This document shows positions 27,483 through 36,228 of a stretch of DNA of 64,000 nucleotides, piece after piece. Below the pieces are notes generated by a model. That model saw only the letters and a program-made list of their open reading frames with translations. It was not told where the DNA came from and made no database searches. Each line of letters starts with the position of its first letter. Position 1 is the stretch's first letter. A program made the position numbers and the translations under genes. Origin of the DNA: VAZQ01 sp963841105 (GTDB taxonomy: Bacteria; Pseudomonadota; Alphaproteobacteria; Rhizobiales; Xanthobacteraceae); contig CAWJCB010000030.1 in the NCBI GenBank assembly GCA_963841105.1, forward strand, positions 186,001 through 250,000. The letters are read 5' to 3'.

Positions 27483-27539
27483 TTTCCTCACCCCGCAGGC
27501 CATAGGGCGCTGCGGGTCCCTCCCTACTCATGTTGGCAT

Positions 27540-27564
27540 AACGTGATGCAAAACCGTTCGTTCC
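27540..27564 (-). promoter_or_regulatory. EcfG-type promoter of nepR-ecfG
   Basis: Read on the minus strand, GGAAC (27564-27560) is followed by 17 bases and GTT (27542-27540). It lies 58 bases upstream of the nepR ATG and implies positive autoregulation of ecfG with feedback through NepR. Confidence 0.85.
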
Positions 27565-27573
27565 CCGCTTCAT

Positions 27574-27598
27574 GGAACTTTGTTGTGGCACGATTGTT
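27574..27598 (+). promoter_or_regulatory. EcfG-type promoter of phyR
   Basis: GGAAC at 27574-27578, a 17-base spacer and GTT at 27596-27598 match the EcfG consensus. The element lies 38 bases before the phyR GTG. Its -35 box is only nine bases away from the -35 box of the divergent nepR promoter. Confidence 0.85.
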
Positions 27599-27636
27599 TC
27601 CGCCCGATATGCTATCGGACTGAGTGGGAGGGATCC

Positions 27637-28440
27637 GTGCCGAATTCAGCTACCGTAGCCCAATACCTGCCGTTTCTGCGGCGTTATGCACGCGCGCTCA
27701 CCGGCAACCAAGCTTCAGGTGACGCATATGTGGCCGCAACGTTAGAGGCCCTTATTGCTGACCGTACCATCATCGATGACGTACGCGGTCCCCGCGTCGC
27801 TCTCTATCGCCTATTCACTAAGATATGGGGTTCGATCCCCGTAAACGACACCCGAGGCTCGATCGAAGGGACATTGCCCGGCGAGCAAAGGTTGGGCCAT
27901 ATCACTCCGCTGCCGCGTCAGGCATTTCTTCTCGTCGCACTTGAGGGCTTCTCCGAGCCGGATGCTGCGCACATCCTGGACATCGACGTGATGAAATTGC
28001 GCGGTTTGGTCGAGGAGTCCGGACGAGAGCTTGCGGCCGAGATCGCCACCGACGTTCTCATTATCGAGGATGATACATTCATCGCCATGGAGCTCGAAAC
28101 TCTGGTCGAAGGTCTTGGACATCGAGTTCTCGGGGTCGCACGTACCCACGCGGAGGCACTGGCACTTACCAAGAATAAGCGACCGGGGCTGATCCTCGCG
28201 GATATCCAGCTCGCCGACGGCAGCTCTGGGCTTGAAGCGGTCAACGAACTGCTTGCCTCTTTCGCAGCTCCCGTGATTTTCATCACGGCCTACCCGGAGC
28301 GCTTCCTCACCGGCGAACGGCCCGAACCCGCTTTTTTGATCGCAAAGCCTTTCCAACCGGCAACCGTCTCTGCGGTCGCAAGCCAAGCGCTCTTCTTCGA
28401 ACGCAGCGCCAAAAAGCGCGAGCGCCGCGTCACTGTCTGA
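27637..28440 (+). CDS. phyR: PhyR response regulator (anti-anti-sigma)
   Basis: The 267-residue protein joins an N-terminal sigma-like domain (residues 1-130, LPFLRRYARALTGNQASGDAYV, LPRQAFLLVALEGFSEPDAAHIL) to a receiver domain (VLIIEDDTFIAMELETLV, phospho-Asp189 in LILADIQLADGSSG, Lys in LIAKPFQP). On phosphorylation the sigma-like domain binds NepR and frees EcfG. GTG 27637 is chosen as start because GGAGG lies six bases upstream and the family begins there; the frame is open to 27580. No HWE-type sensor kinase gene is nearby, so the kinase must be encoded elsewhere. Confidence 0.93.
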   Translation: MPNSATVAQYLPFLRRYARALTGNQASGDAYVAATLEALIADRTIIDDVRGPRVALYRLFTKIWGSIPVNDTRGSIEGTLPGEQRLGHITPLPRQAFLLVALEGFSEPDAAHILDIDVMKLRGLVEESGRELAAEIATDVLIIEDDTFIAMELETLVEGLGHRVLGVARTHAEALALTKNKRPGLILADIQLADGSSGLEAVNELLASFAAPVIFITAYPERFLTGERPEPAFLIAKPFQPATVSAVASQALFFERSAKKRERRVTV

Positions 28441-28478
28441 CCGGCGAAAGGGCCCCGCCAAACAAGCCCTTTCGGGGC

Positions 28479-28823
28479 TCACGAACGGCGGTGGAGCGAT
28501 AGTCCTACCAGAATCCCTACCCCCGCTGCTACGGCGAGCATCATCAACGGCCGGTTCTCAATTTCAGCGGATACACGCCGCAAAGCCTGGTCACCCATCT
28601 TCGCCGCCTCGGAGCCGACCGAGCTCGAAGTCCCACGAAATCGCTCGGCGATGCTGCTCAAGGAAGAGGCAATCGCTTCGCCTATCCCTTCGGCGGCGAA
28701 AGCCGCGCCTGCGGAAGTGCGACTGCCGACACGTTGCAGCTGGCCTTCCAGCGCGCGTAAGCGCCGTTCAATCTCTCGTAGATTGGAAGAGATGGCGGGC
28801 GGATATGGCGACCGGCGAAACAT
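28479..28823 (-). CDS. small membrane-anchored protein (DUF883/ElaB-like organisation)
   Basis: The 114-residue protein has an N-terminal coiled-coil stretch (LREIERRLRALEGQLQRV), a central Ala/Ser-rich helix (GEAIASSLSSIAERFRGT) and a C-terminal helix that ends in a glycine-rich transmembrane segment (PLMMLAVAAGVGILVGLSLHRRS). This is the layout of ElaB/YqjD/DUF883 proteins, which tether ribosomes to the membrane in stationary phase; the assignment is by architecture only. AAGGGA precedes the ATG. It is convergent with phyR. I do not find an EcfG box immediately upstream. Confidence 0.75.
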   Translation of the reverse strand: MFRRSPYPPAISSNLREIERRLRALEGQLQRVGSRTSAGAAFAAEGIGEAIASSLSSIAERFRGTSSSVGSEAAKMGDQALRRVSAEIENRPLMMLAVAAGVGILVGLSLHRRS

Positions 28824-29198
28824 CGAGAATCGATCCCTTAACTATTGCGCACCGGAGAACGGACACCAAAGAATAATCCCACGCGGGCCGAAAAGACACG
28901 GGCGTAGCCGACGATAGCGTCAACTACGCCCGAGACACCGGCCGAGCACGGGGAGGGGGAAATGGGCGGCCGGCTGCCACAATAATGCGGATACCCTCAG
29001 ACTGGTTCCACAAAAAGCCCGACTGGCGAATCACCTCAGGCCGCCAGCAACCAGCGCCACTGGCCAAGCCCCACCCGCCGCCTCCCGAACCCTAGCGCAA
29101 GCGCGTTCGTTGCCCACGCGCCGAAATCCCCATAGCGCCGCTGAACCTCACGCACGGTTAAAGCGACTAATAGGCACAGGGATCGTGGGAGCAACCCT
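28824..29198. other. intergenic; possible very short ORF on the minus strand
   Basis: This stretch has no recognised gene. On the minus strand 29036-29155 reads a 39-codon frame from a GTG (VREVQRRYGDFGAWATNAL...), with GC-rich third positions and a Trp/Arg-rich tail but no ribosome-binding site. I leave it uncalled. Confidence 0.3.
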
Positions 29199-29528
29199 AT
29201 GTTGCGGCAATCTCGATACATTGTAGCCTTTTGTGGCGCGGCCTTTGGCCTCGCATCCTTCTTGATCGGACTTGAAGTCTCGGCGACCACCGCAGCGACT
29301 TCGATGGGCCAAACGCCAGCTGGCATGGCAAGCGTCAATCGCACGCTCAAGGGTGATCGCTTGCCGCAGTTGCCAAGCAAGAGCCGCAATGCGGTCAACG
29401 GCCCCACGCAAATAAAGGCCCCCGGGGCCAATATACCAAAGCCGGAATTACTTGAGGGGTGTGAGCCGATCGTGAGTGCGATCGGTCAGCCGCCGCTCGC
29501 TCGCGTAGCGGGGCGGTGCCTGTCCTGA
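29199..29528 (+). CDS. small secreted hypothetical protein, rhizobial type
   Basis: The 109-residue protein starts with a signal peptide (YIVAFCGAAFGLASFLIGLEVSA) after GGGAG seven bases before the ATG. The mature part is short, Pro-rich and probably unstructured, then ends in EGCEPIVSAIGQPPLARVAGRCLS. A closing pair of cysteines in this GCEP...GRC setting recurs, from memory, in small exported proteins of Bradyrhizobium-like bacteria. Function unknown. Confidence 0.65.
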   Translation: MLRQSRYIVAFCGAAFGLASFLIGLEVSATTAATSMGQTPAGMASVNRTLKGDRLPQLPSKSRNAVNGPTQIKAPGANIPKPELLEGCEPIVSAIGQPPLARVAGRCLS

Positions 29529-29601
29529 GAAGCGCGGCGCCCGCTCAACACTCGCATCTACCTACACGCCGGCTAAAACCGTCCCATCAGAACCAGGATG
29601 A

Positions 29602-29684
29602 GTAGCCCGGATTGAGCGACAGCGAAATCCGGGACGGCGGAGGCGCGCCAAAACCTGGATTTCGTTGCACTCAGTCCGGGCTAC
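29602..29684. repeat. diverged GTAGCCCGGAT inverted repeat with duplicated flanks
   Basis: The arms GTAGCCCGGATTGAGCG (29602) and the matching CACTCAGTCCGGGCTAC (ending 29684) form a long imperfect hairpin of the same family as 12992-13093. The sequences just outside, 29573-29591 and 29690-29708, match each other in 17 of 19 positions as a direct repeat. Confidence 0.75.
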
Positions 29685-29703
29685 AACTGCTAAAAACGTC
29701 CCG

Positions 29704-29928
29704 TCAGATTTTGCAGCTGGCCGCGCCCCTGAGCGCCGCGCGCGCTTCGCTTCTCGACTTATAGGAAGTGCTGCCGTTGACGATCACCACCGTTTTTCCC
29801 TTAGGCTTTTTTGGCAGGACTGAGCATTTGAGCGTCTTGGTGTTCTGAACGAGATAGTAGTGACGCGCCCAGGCTGGAGAAGCCAATCCTGTGACAAGGG
29901 CGCAGGCGATGAGGAACTGTGCCTTCAT
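29704..29928 (-). CDS. small secreted hypothetical protein (74 aa)
   Basis: A signal peptide (MKAQFLIACALVTGLASPAWA) is followed by a short beta-rich mature part, HYYLVQNTKTLKCSVLPKKP ... TSYKSRSEARAALRGAASC, with two cysteines that could form a disulfide. GAGGG lies nine bases before the ATG. Small periplasmic proteins of this look are frequent in rhizobia, without known function. It follows kup by ten bases on the same strand and may share its transcript. Confidence 0.72.
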   Translation of the reverse strand: MKAQFLIACALVTGLASPAWARHYYLVQNTKTLKCSVLPKKPKGKTVVIVNGSTSYKSRSEARAALRGAASCKI

Positions 29929-29938
29929 ATGCGAGCCC

Positions 29939-31852
29939 TCAGATTTCGATTTCTATCCCAATCTCGACCACCTGCGCGGCCGGAATGGAGAAATAGGCGG
30001 CAGACCTTTCGGCGTTGCGCTGCATGAAGGCATAAAGCGCCTCGCGCCAGACCCACATACCAGGAATACGCTCGGTCGGGATGATTGTCTCGCGGCCGAT
30101 GAAATACGACACCAGGGGCGGGCTTCCGCAGCTGAGCTCCGCTTGTTCGTGCGCATAACGGACCCCCTCGGCGATGGAAGGGCTTTCGGTGAAGCCGAAA
30201 TGCAGGATGACCCGTGTGAGCCCGGCGCAAAGGTCATGAACATGCACGCGGGCCTCGTCGCGCACCCGCGGCTCCTCCGATGTCAGCACGGTGACGAGCA
30301 GCACGTGCTCGTGCAGCGCGTAAATGTGCTTGAGATGGTGCGTGAGGGCGAGCGGGATGCCGCGGGTAGCTGCGGAGAGGAACGCCGCCGTGCCGGGCAC
30401 GCGAGCCGGCGGGTGCTCGGTCAGCTTGGCGACGAATTCGTGCTCGCTCTCTCTCATCTTCAAACGAGCCGCCTCGGAGAACCTCTGTCCCCGACGCCAT
30501 GTCAGCATCAGGAATGCAATCGAGGCGGCAAGCAGCAGTGGAAACCAACCGCCCTCGAACACCTTCATCAGATTGGCGGCGAAGAACACAAGGTCGATGA
30601 CGAGGAACGAGCCATTGACGGCAAGAACCAGAGCCGGATTGAAGCCCCATTGGATCGCGACCAGGGCGGCCAGGAAGGTGGTGATCGCCATGAGGAGCGA
30701 TACGGCTATTCCATAGGCGCCCGCCAGGTTGTCCGACGAGCCGAACGCAATGACCGCCCCCAAAGTTGCAACCGCGAGCGTCCAATTCACGAGTGGAACG
30801 TAGATTTGTCCGCGCTCATGCGCGGCCGTGTGCAGCACATTCAGGCGCGGCAAAAAGCCGAGCTGGATCGACTGCTGCGTGAGCGAGAACGCTCCTGAAA
30901 TGATCGCTTGGGAAGCAATCACCGTCGCAACAGTAGCGAATGCGACGAGGATGTAGTGGAACCAGTCGGGCGCAAGCTGAAAGAATGGATTCTCCAACGT
31001 TCGTGGATCGGCCAGCAGCAAGGCCCCCTGTCCGAAATAGTTGAGAAACAGGCCCGGCAGCACGATTGCAAACCACGCCAAGCGGATCGGCGCCCGGCCG
31101 AAATGCCCCATGTCCGCGTACAACGCCTCGCCCCCGGTGACGGCAAGGAAAGTGGCGCCGAGAACAGCAAAGGCCACGAGAGGGGGTGCATGCAACAGGA
31201 AATCGAGCGCATACATTGGATTGAATGCGGCCAGGATGCCGGGCGCCAGCAGGATTCCGCGCACGCCCAGAATCCCGATTGTGACGAACCAGACGAGCAT
31301 GATGGGACCGAAGATTCCGCCGATGAATCCGGTCCCCCTTCGCTGCACGAAAAAAAGCGCGATCAGAATCGCAACCGTGAGCGGAACCACGACGGGCGCC
31401 AGCCCTGGAGCATCCACTTTAAGACCTTCCACCGCGCTCAGCACTGAAATCGCCGGCGTGATTGCTCCGTCGCCATAAAGGAGCGCCGCCCCCACGAGCC
31501 CAAGAATCAGCGTGGCTGCCCGCCAAGTGCGCGCTCGCGCATGTCGCACGCGCAGGATGGCGAGAAGGGCGACGATGCCCCCCTCGCCGCGGTTGTCGGC
31601 ACGCAGAATGAGAACCGCGTATTTGAGCGAGATGATGACAATCAGAGCCCAGATGATGAGCGAAACCACACCGAGAACGGCGTCCTGCACCAATGAACCA
31701 GTGGCGTTCGCCGCTTTGACCGCCTCACGCAAGGCGTAAAGCGGACTTGTCCCGATGTCGCCATAAACCACGCCGAGCGCACCCACGCTCGCGGTCGTGG
31801 GCAGCGCGCGCAATCGTGCAGCCGCTCCTGGCAGAGAGATCGTCGCCGGCAC
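29939..31852 (-). CDS. kup: Kup family potassium uptake protein
   Basis: The 637-residue protein matches Kup/HAK/KT transporters, which take up K+ with H+ across the inner membrane. The signature GALGVVYGDIGTSPLYALRE lies at residues 23-42. About twelve hydrophobic helices follow up to residue 450, then a cytoplasmic C-terminal domain of about 180 residues. Length and order are normal. The start is a GTG at 31852 with a weak ribosome-binding site; it is chosen because the N-terminus is the usual length before the first signature. The upstream region contains a palindromic repeat and separates it from the divergent metallophosphoesterase. Confidence 0.94.
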   Translation of the reverse strand: MPATISLPGAAARLRALPTTASVGALGVVYGDIGTSPLYALREAVKAANATGSLVQDAVLGVVSLIIWALIVIISLKYAVLILRADNRGEGGIVALLAILRVRHARARTWRAATLILGLVGAALLYGDGAITPAISVLSAVEGLKVDAPGLAPVVVPLTVAILIALFFVQRRGTGFIGGIFGPIMLVWFVTIGILGVRGILLAPGILAAFNPMYALDFLLHAPPLVAFAVLGATFLAVTGGEALYADMGHFGRAPIRLAWFAIVLPGLFLNYFGQGALLLADPRTLENPFFQLAPDWFHYILVAFATVATVIASQAIISGAFSLTQQSIQLGFLPRLNVLHTAAHERGQIYVPLVNWTLAVATLGAVIAFGSSDNLAGAYGIAVSLLMAITTFLAALVAIQWGFNPALVLAVNGSFLVIDLVFFAANLMKVFEGGWFPLLLAASIAFLMLTWRRGQRFSEAARLKMRESEHEFVAKLTEHPPARVPGTAAFLSAATRGIPLALTHHLKHIYALHEHVLLVTVLTSEEPRVRDEARVHVHDLCAGLTRVILHFGFTESPSIAEGVRYAHEQAELSCGSPPLVSYFIGRETIIPTERIPGMWVWREALYAFMQRNAERSAAYFSIPAAQVVEIGIEIEI

Positions 31853-32061
31853 GCAAATCCGTGGTTGGATGCACCAGCCTCGCAGTCTAATGCGGTGGAT
31901 TTGAAGTTCCTATCATTTGTTGCCGCAACCTCGTGCAGGAAGTTCAGAGCCGGCCCACCCCTGTTGTTATGCCCCGCGCATGCAGGCATCCAGTAGCCTC
32001 GACTGTTCGGTTGAATCTCGCCGACCGACCAGCAAGTGTATCCTTGACAACGAGGGGTGGT

Positions 32062-32080
32062 CGCCCGCCTGAAGCGGGCG
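32062..32080. repeat. CGCCCGC hairpin, fragment of an intergenic repeat
   Basis: CGCCCGC (32062-32068) pairs with GCGGGCG (32074-32080). The context GTGGTCGCCCGCCTGAAGC resembles a repeat found between genes in Bradyrhizobium-type genomes. It lies about 50 bases before the metallophosphoesterase gene. Confidence 0.5.
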
Positions 32081-32127
32081 ATGACACAGCACAGAGCGCA
32101 ACATAGATCGGAAATCTGGAAGACCGA

Positions 32128-33906
32128 ATGAAGCCGATCATCGATCCGCGGCGCGGCGACATCGAGGATGATGCCTCGAGCACCAAGCGCCGCTCGCTGC
32201 TTTCGCTCGCCGGCACGCTCCTTTCGGAAATCAGCCTGCCCAAGCTGGTAATGGCCTGGATGCTGATGCTCATTGGTCCGTGTCTGCTGCTCGGACTATC
32301 GCCGCTGATTGCATCTGCCTGGGTCGCCAAGATTTCCGGGAACGTTGCGTCTCCTTATCTTGGGCTCTGGCCGATGTTCCTGCTTGTCCTACTGCTCGCG
32401 ATCGGCTGGTTTGGGGGAAGGCCCCTGCTCCGTCTCGTGGAGCGCAGCTTCTGGACGTTGAACTCTCTCGTTATCGAGCCTAGCTATGCGGCCACCCGCG
32501 AGGGGCTGCAACAACTTGTGGAGCAGCTCCTTCCGGAACGGACGGCTAAGACCCGCCGGAGCAGAATACGCGCCGCGACCGCCGCCGCCGCCGGAATCCT
32601 TATCTGCGCTCTTGCCCTGCTGACGCTGATGCTTGCCTGGCCGGGCTCGCGCTGGATCGGCGCCATCTCGGATCTGGCTTCGCCGCTCCACCTCGCGCCG
32701 ATAGCTCTCTCCAACGGTGTCGTGCTGCTGGCCGTCTATCTCGCGGTCATCGCGCTCGTTTGGGCACTCGGCGACGCGACCATGTCCCAGCCGCGCGATT
32801 TCCATGCTTTTTACACCGCTCCTGAGACAGGTCGCCGATGGCGCGTGGCTCATTTGTCCGATCTCCACGTCGTCGGCGAGCGTTACGGCTTTCGCATCGA
32901 GAGCGGCCGATCAGGCCCGCGTGGCAACGAGCGTCTCAAGCAGGTGCTCGGCGGACTGGCTGCCCTTCACGGCAATAATCCGCTCGACGCGATTTTCATC
33001 ACCGGCGACATGACCGATGCCGGGCGCTCTGCCGAATGGGCCGAGTTCCTGGACGCGCTAGCACTCTATCCGGGACTGGCCGAACGCATCCTCGTCCTTC
33101 CGGGCAACCACGATCTCAATGTCGTTGATCGCGCCAATCCGGCACGGCTGGACCTGCCGACAAGCCCAAGCAAGCGGCTTCGCCAGATTCGGACGCTGTC
33201 CGTGATGGATCAACTGCAGGGCCGCCGCGTTCGGGTCGTGGACCATGCGGCGGCGCGCCTCGGCGGGACGCTTGCAGACGTGCTGGAGCCGCACCGCGCC
33301 CAGATCGCCGAATTCGCCGACGCCGCGCCATTGCTGCTTTCCATGCGGCTGGCTGACTTATGGGCCAAGATCTTTCCGTTGGTGCTTGCGCCGGAATCGG
33401 ACGACGGGCTGGGAATCATGCTGTTGAACTCAAACGCCGAAACGCATTTTTCGTTCACCAATGCACTCGGATTGATCTCGGCCGAGCAGGTGAAAGGGAT
33501 CGAGATCGTTGCGAAGCAATACCCGCGAGCCTGCTGGCTCATCGCTCTCCATCATCATCCCGTCGAATATCCTCGCCCGGCGAAAGCATTTTCAGAGCGC
33601 ATCGGCACCGCACTTATCAATGGCAGCTGGTTTCTTCGTCGCATGCATCCCTTGGCTGGACGCTCGGCTCTGATGCACGGTCATCGCCATATCGACTGGA
33701 TCGGAGAATGCGCCGGGCTTCTGATAATATCAGCCCCCTCCCCGGTGATGAGCGCGCCCGATGACCTCGCGTCGTATTTCTACATCCAAACATTTGCAGT
33801 GGGGCCGCACGGGCGGCTGCGACTGCTTCCACCGGAGCGGATCACCGTCAAGGGGACGCCTTCCGGCGACGTGCAAGTCGTAGTTGGTAGCGCCCGCAGA
33901 CGTTGA
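32128..33906 (+). CDS. membrane-bound metallophosphoesterase
   Basis: The 592-residue protein has an N-terminal membrane region with about four helices (MAWMLMLIGPCLLLGLSPLI, MFLLVLLLAIGWF, AGILICALALLTLMLAW, VVLLAVYLAVIALVWAL). A calcineurin-like phosphoesterase domain starts near residue 235. The five metal motifs are visible: HLSDLHVVGE, FITGDMTDAG, LPGNHDLN, ALHHHP and HGHRH. These enzymes cleave phosphomono- or diesters with two metal ions. The membrane part suggests a lipid or envelope substrate, but that is inference. GGAAG lies before the ATG. It is a stand-alone gene. Confidence 0.9.
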   Translation: MKPIIDPRRGDIEDDASSTKRRSLLSLAGTLLSEISLPKLVMAWMLMLIGPCLLLGLSPLIASAWVAKISGNVASPYLGLWPMFLLVLLLAIGWFGGRPLLRLVERSFWTLNSLVIEPSYAATREGLQQLVEQLLPERTAKTRRSRIRAATAAAAGILICALALLTLMLAWPGSRWIGAISDLASPLHLAPIALSNGVVLLAVYLAVIALVWALGDATMSQPRDFHAFYTAPETGRRWRVAHLSDLHVVGERYGFRIESGRSGPRGNERLKQVLGGLAALHGNNPLDAIFITGDMTDAGRSAEWAEFLDALALYPGLAERILVLPGNHDLNVVDRANPARLDLPTSPSKRLRQIRTLSVMDQLQGRRVRVVDHAAARLGGTLADVLEPHRAQIAEFADAAPLLLSMRLADLWAKIFPLVLAPESDDGLGIMLLNSNAETHFSFTNALGLISAEQVKGIEIVAKQYPRACWLIALHHHPVEYPRPAKAFSERIGTALINGSWFLRRMHPLAGRSALMHGHRHIDWIGECAGLLIISAPSPVMSAPDDLASYFYIQTFAVGPHGRLRLLPPERITVKGTPSGDVQVVVGSARRR

Positions 33907-33993
33907 ACGCATCGCGAAGATTGACTGGCCGGGCCGTGTCCACCTGTGACGGCAATACCCGGATGTCGCTTCGCTCGCCATCGTGGGCGTACG

Positions 33994-35061
33994 TTACGAC
34001 TTTGCGGTCGGCGCCTTCCTCAGCGTGAGGACATTGTTGCTGCTCGCGGAATCTGAAAGCAGCACCGCTATCCAGCGACTCGACGCGTACTGCGCGCATA
34101 TCGTGAGCAACGCAATCGTTATGGGCACGCCGATGAAGGCTCCGGGAATACCCCAGAGAAAGCTCCAGAAGAACACGGCAAACAGCACGAGGAATGGAGA
34201 GATTGCCAGAGTGGCGCCGGCCAGCAACGGCTCGAGATAACTGCCGATCAAGAACTGGATGACGCTCAGTCCGGCCAGGACGATCAACGTCATCTCTACC
34301 GACTCGAATTGTGCGGCGGCAAAAAGGGTGGTGAGAACAACCGCTACAAGCGGCCCGAGGAATGGAATGTAATTCAGAACGAACGATATCACGCCCCAGG
34401 CAATTGCGAGATCCAACCCGACAAGAAGCGCGAAGCAGAAAGTCACGAACCCGGTCAGAAGGCTCGCAACGCTTCGAATGAGCATGTACTTTCGGAACTG
34501 AACGGCTATACGCTCGGCAGCTTGCGACAATTGCAAATGCGGGTGCTGGCTTTCAAGCCTTCTGATTCTCATGCCAGCCTGGTCTACTTCCATGAGACCC
34601 AATATCGTGAACGCAAAAATGAGAAGAGCAAAACCAGTCATGGAGTTGAGTCTTGCCGCAACCTGCTGGGCGAAGCCTACAAGCCAAGCTACATCGAAGC
34701 GGTCGGCAAGCAGCGCGGTTGCAAAAATGCCGTGCCCCTCCAGCCATTCGTTCGTCTTGATGTAAATGAACTGAAAACGGTCGAGGTTGCGCAACAGCCA
34801 TTGACCGACCTGGCTGCTGCCCCAGGCAACGGCGAGCGCAAGCAGGCTAAGGACAGCGAGCGTCAGGAGAAGCGTGAATACAAGTGCGATGAGCTTCGGC
34901 ATTCTTGCCTGCAGTGCCCTTTGAAAGGGCCAGACAATCGCCATGGCGAAGATAGAGAAGGCAACCGGCGCGAAAATCGAGCGAGCCAAGTACAGCGCCG
35001 CGGCCACAAGAATAACCGCGCAGAGAGCGAGCATGCCGCGAATAGCCGTGTCTCCACTCAT
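33994..35061 (-). CDS. AI-2E family transporter (PF01594)
   Basis: The 355-residue protein has about eight transmembrane helices and the usual order: an N-terminal pair (LALCAVILVAAALYLARSIFAPVAFSIFAMAIVWPF), a cytoplasmic middle, and a C-terminal group containing FVLNYIPFLGPLVAVVLTTL and GSYLEPLLAGATLAISPF. The PFLGP and EP motifs are typical of the family, whose members are permeases for diverse compounds and include TqsA and Na+/H+ antiporters. A specific substrate cannot be assigned. It is transcribed divergently from the patatin gene. Confidence 0.88.
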   Translation of the reverse strand: MSGDTAIRGMLALCAVILVAAALYLARSIFAPVAFSIFAMAIVWPFQRALQARMPKLIALVFTLLLTLAVLSLLALAVAWGSSQVGQWLLRNLDRFQFIYIKTNEWLEGHGIFATALLADRFDVAWLVGFAQQVAARLNSMTGFALLIFAFTILGLMEVDQAGMRIRRLESQHPHLQLSQAAERIAVQFRKYMLIRSVASLLTGFVTFCFALLVGLDLAIAWGVISFVLNYIPFLGPLVAVVLTTLFAAAQFESVEMTLIVLAGLSVIQFLIGSYLEPLLAGATLAISPFLVLFAVFFWSFLWGIPGAFIGVPITIALLTICAQYASSRWIAVLLSDSASSNNVLTLRKAPTAKS

Positions 35062-35169
35062 GTCCGAACCGCTCTAACCGCAACGCCGGCGCCCTTGGCT
35101 TTCTTGCACATTGGATCATAATCCCGTCGCAACCTTCCATTGCTCAAATGATCTTTAATATGAGGCAAG

Positions 35170-36228
35170 ATGTCCGACGCTCCTTCCGATGCCGCGGCCA
35201 AGCCTGATCATGATCCGATCCTGATCGATCTTGCGCTGCAAGGCGGCGGCGCTCACGGCGCCTTCACCTGGGGTGTGTTGGATCGTCTGCTGGAAGAGCC
35301 AGAGCCGCAGCTGCGGATCGAAGGTATTTCAGGCACCTCCGCCGGCGCGATGAATGCTGCCGTGCTCGCGCACGGCCACGCGGCAAGTGGATACCAGGGC
35401 GCCAAAGCTGCGTTGGAGGATTTCTGGCAACGCGTTTCGCGTGCGGCCATGTTCAGTCCCTTCCGGCGAACGCCGCTGGATATCATGATGGGTCGATGGA
35501 CGCTGGACAATTCGCCCATCTTTGTCGCCCTCGACCTCGCTGCCCGCGTTTTCTCGCCGTATGACCTCAACCCGCGCGGCGCCAATCCCATGCGCGACAT
35601 CCTGGCCGAGTGCGTCGACTTTGCCCGCCTCGGGCAATCACCGATCCGTCTGTTCGTCACCGCCACCAACGTCCGTACCGGCCGCGGCCGCGTGTTTCGC
35701 AACGCCGAGATCACCCCGGAGGTGCTGCTCGCCTCGGCCTGCCTGCCGACAATGTTTCAGGCCATCGAGATTGACGGCGAGCCCTATTGGGACGGCGGTT
35801 ACGTGGGCAACCCTACCATCACGCCGCTCGTGCGCGAGTGCGCGGCGAGCGATACGATCCTCATTCAGGTCAATCCGATCGAGCGGCCAGGCACGCCGCG
35901 TTCAGCTCGCGAGATCCTCGACCGGCTGAACGAAGTCTCCTTCAATTCGCCGCTGATGAAAGAGCTGCGACTGATTGCAGTCCTGCGCCAGGTCGCGAAC
36001 GCGGGCGATTGCGAAGGGGCGCGCTGGGCGGGAATGCGCATCCATCGCATCGCCAGCGGTATGATGACCGAGCTTGGCTACTCATCGAAGCTCAATGCCG
36101 AGTGGGAGTTTTTTTGCATGTTGCGTGACGAAGGCCGCCGCTGCGCACAGGCATTTCTGAGTGCTCATAGGCACGATTTGGGCCGCCGCTCGACGTTGGA
36201 TCTGGATTTCTTCTTGGAGAATGTCTGA
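35170..36228 (+). CDS. patatin-like phospholipase
   Basis: The 352-residue protein has all patatin elements: the oxyanion hole GGGAHGAFTWGVL, the nucleophile elbow GISGTSAGAMNAAV (GxSxG), and the catalytic dyad Asp in DGGYVGNP. Patatins are cytoplasmic or membrane-associated acyl hydrolases that remove fatty acids from lipids. There is no signal peptide. GAGG precedes the ATG. Its last eight bases overlap the start of the GntP permease gene, so the two are probably co-translated. A link to polyhydroxybutyrate or 3-hydroxybutyrate use is possible, given that partner. Confidence 0.92.
   Translation: MSDAPSDAAAKPDHDPILIDLALQGGGAHGAFTWGVLDRLLEEPEPQLRIEGISGTSAGAMNAAVLAHGHAASGYQGAKAALEDFWQRVSRAAMFSPFRRTPLDIMMGRWTLDNSPIFVALDLAARVFSPYDLNPRGANPMRDILAECVDFARLGQSPIRLFVTATNVRTGRGRVFRNAEITPEVLLASACLPTMFQAIEIDGEPYWDGGYVGNPTITPLVRECAASDTILIQVNPIERPGTPRSAREILDRLNEVSFNSPLMKELRLIAVLRQVANAGDCEGARWAGMRIHRIASGMMTELGYSSKLNAEWEFFCMLRDEGRRCAQAFLSAHRHDLGRRSTLDLDFFLENV

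Noticed and set aside
29036..29155. 39-codon minus-strand frame with Trp/Arg-rich end
   Set aside because: Starts at a GTG without a ribosome-binding site and has no recognised relatives; noted only in the gap description.
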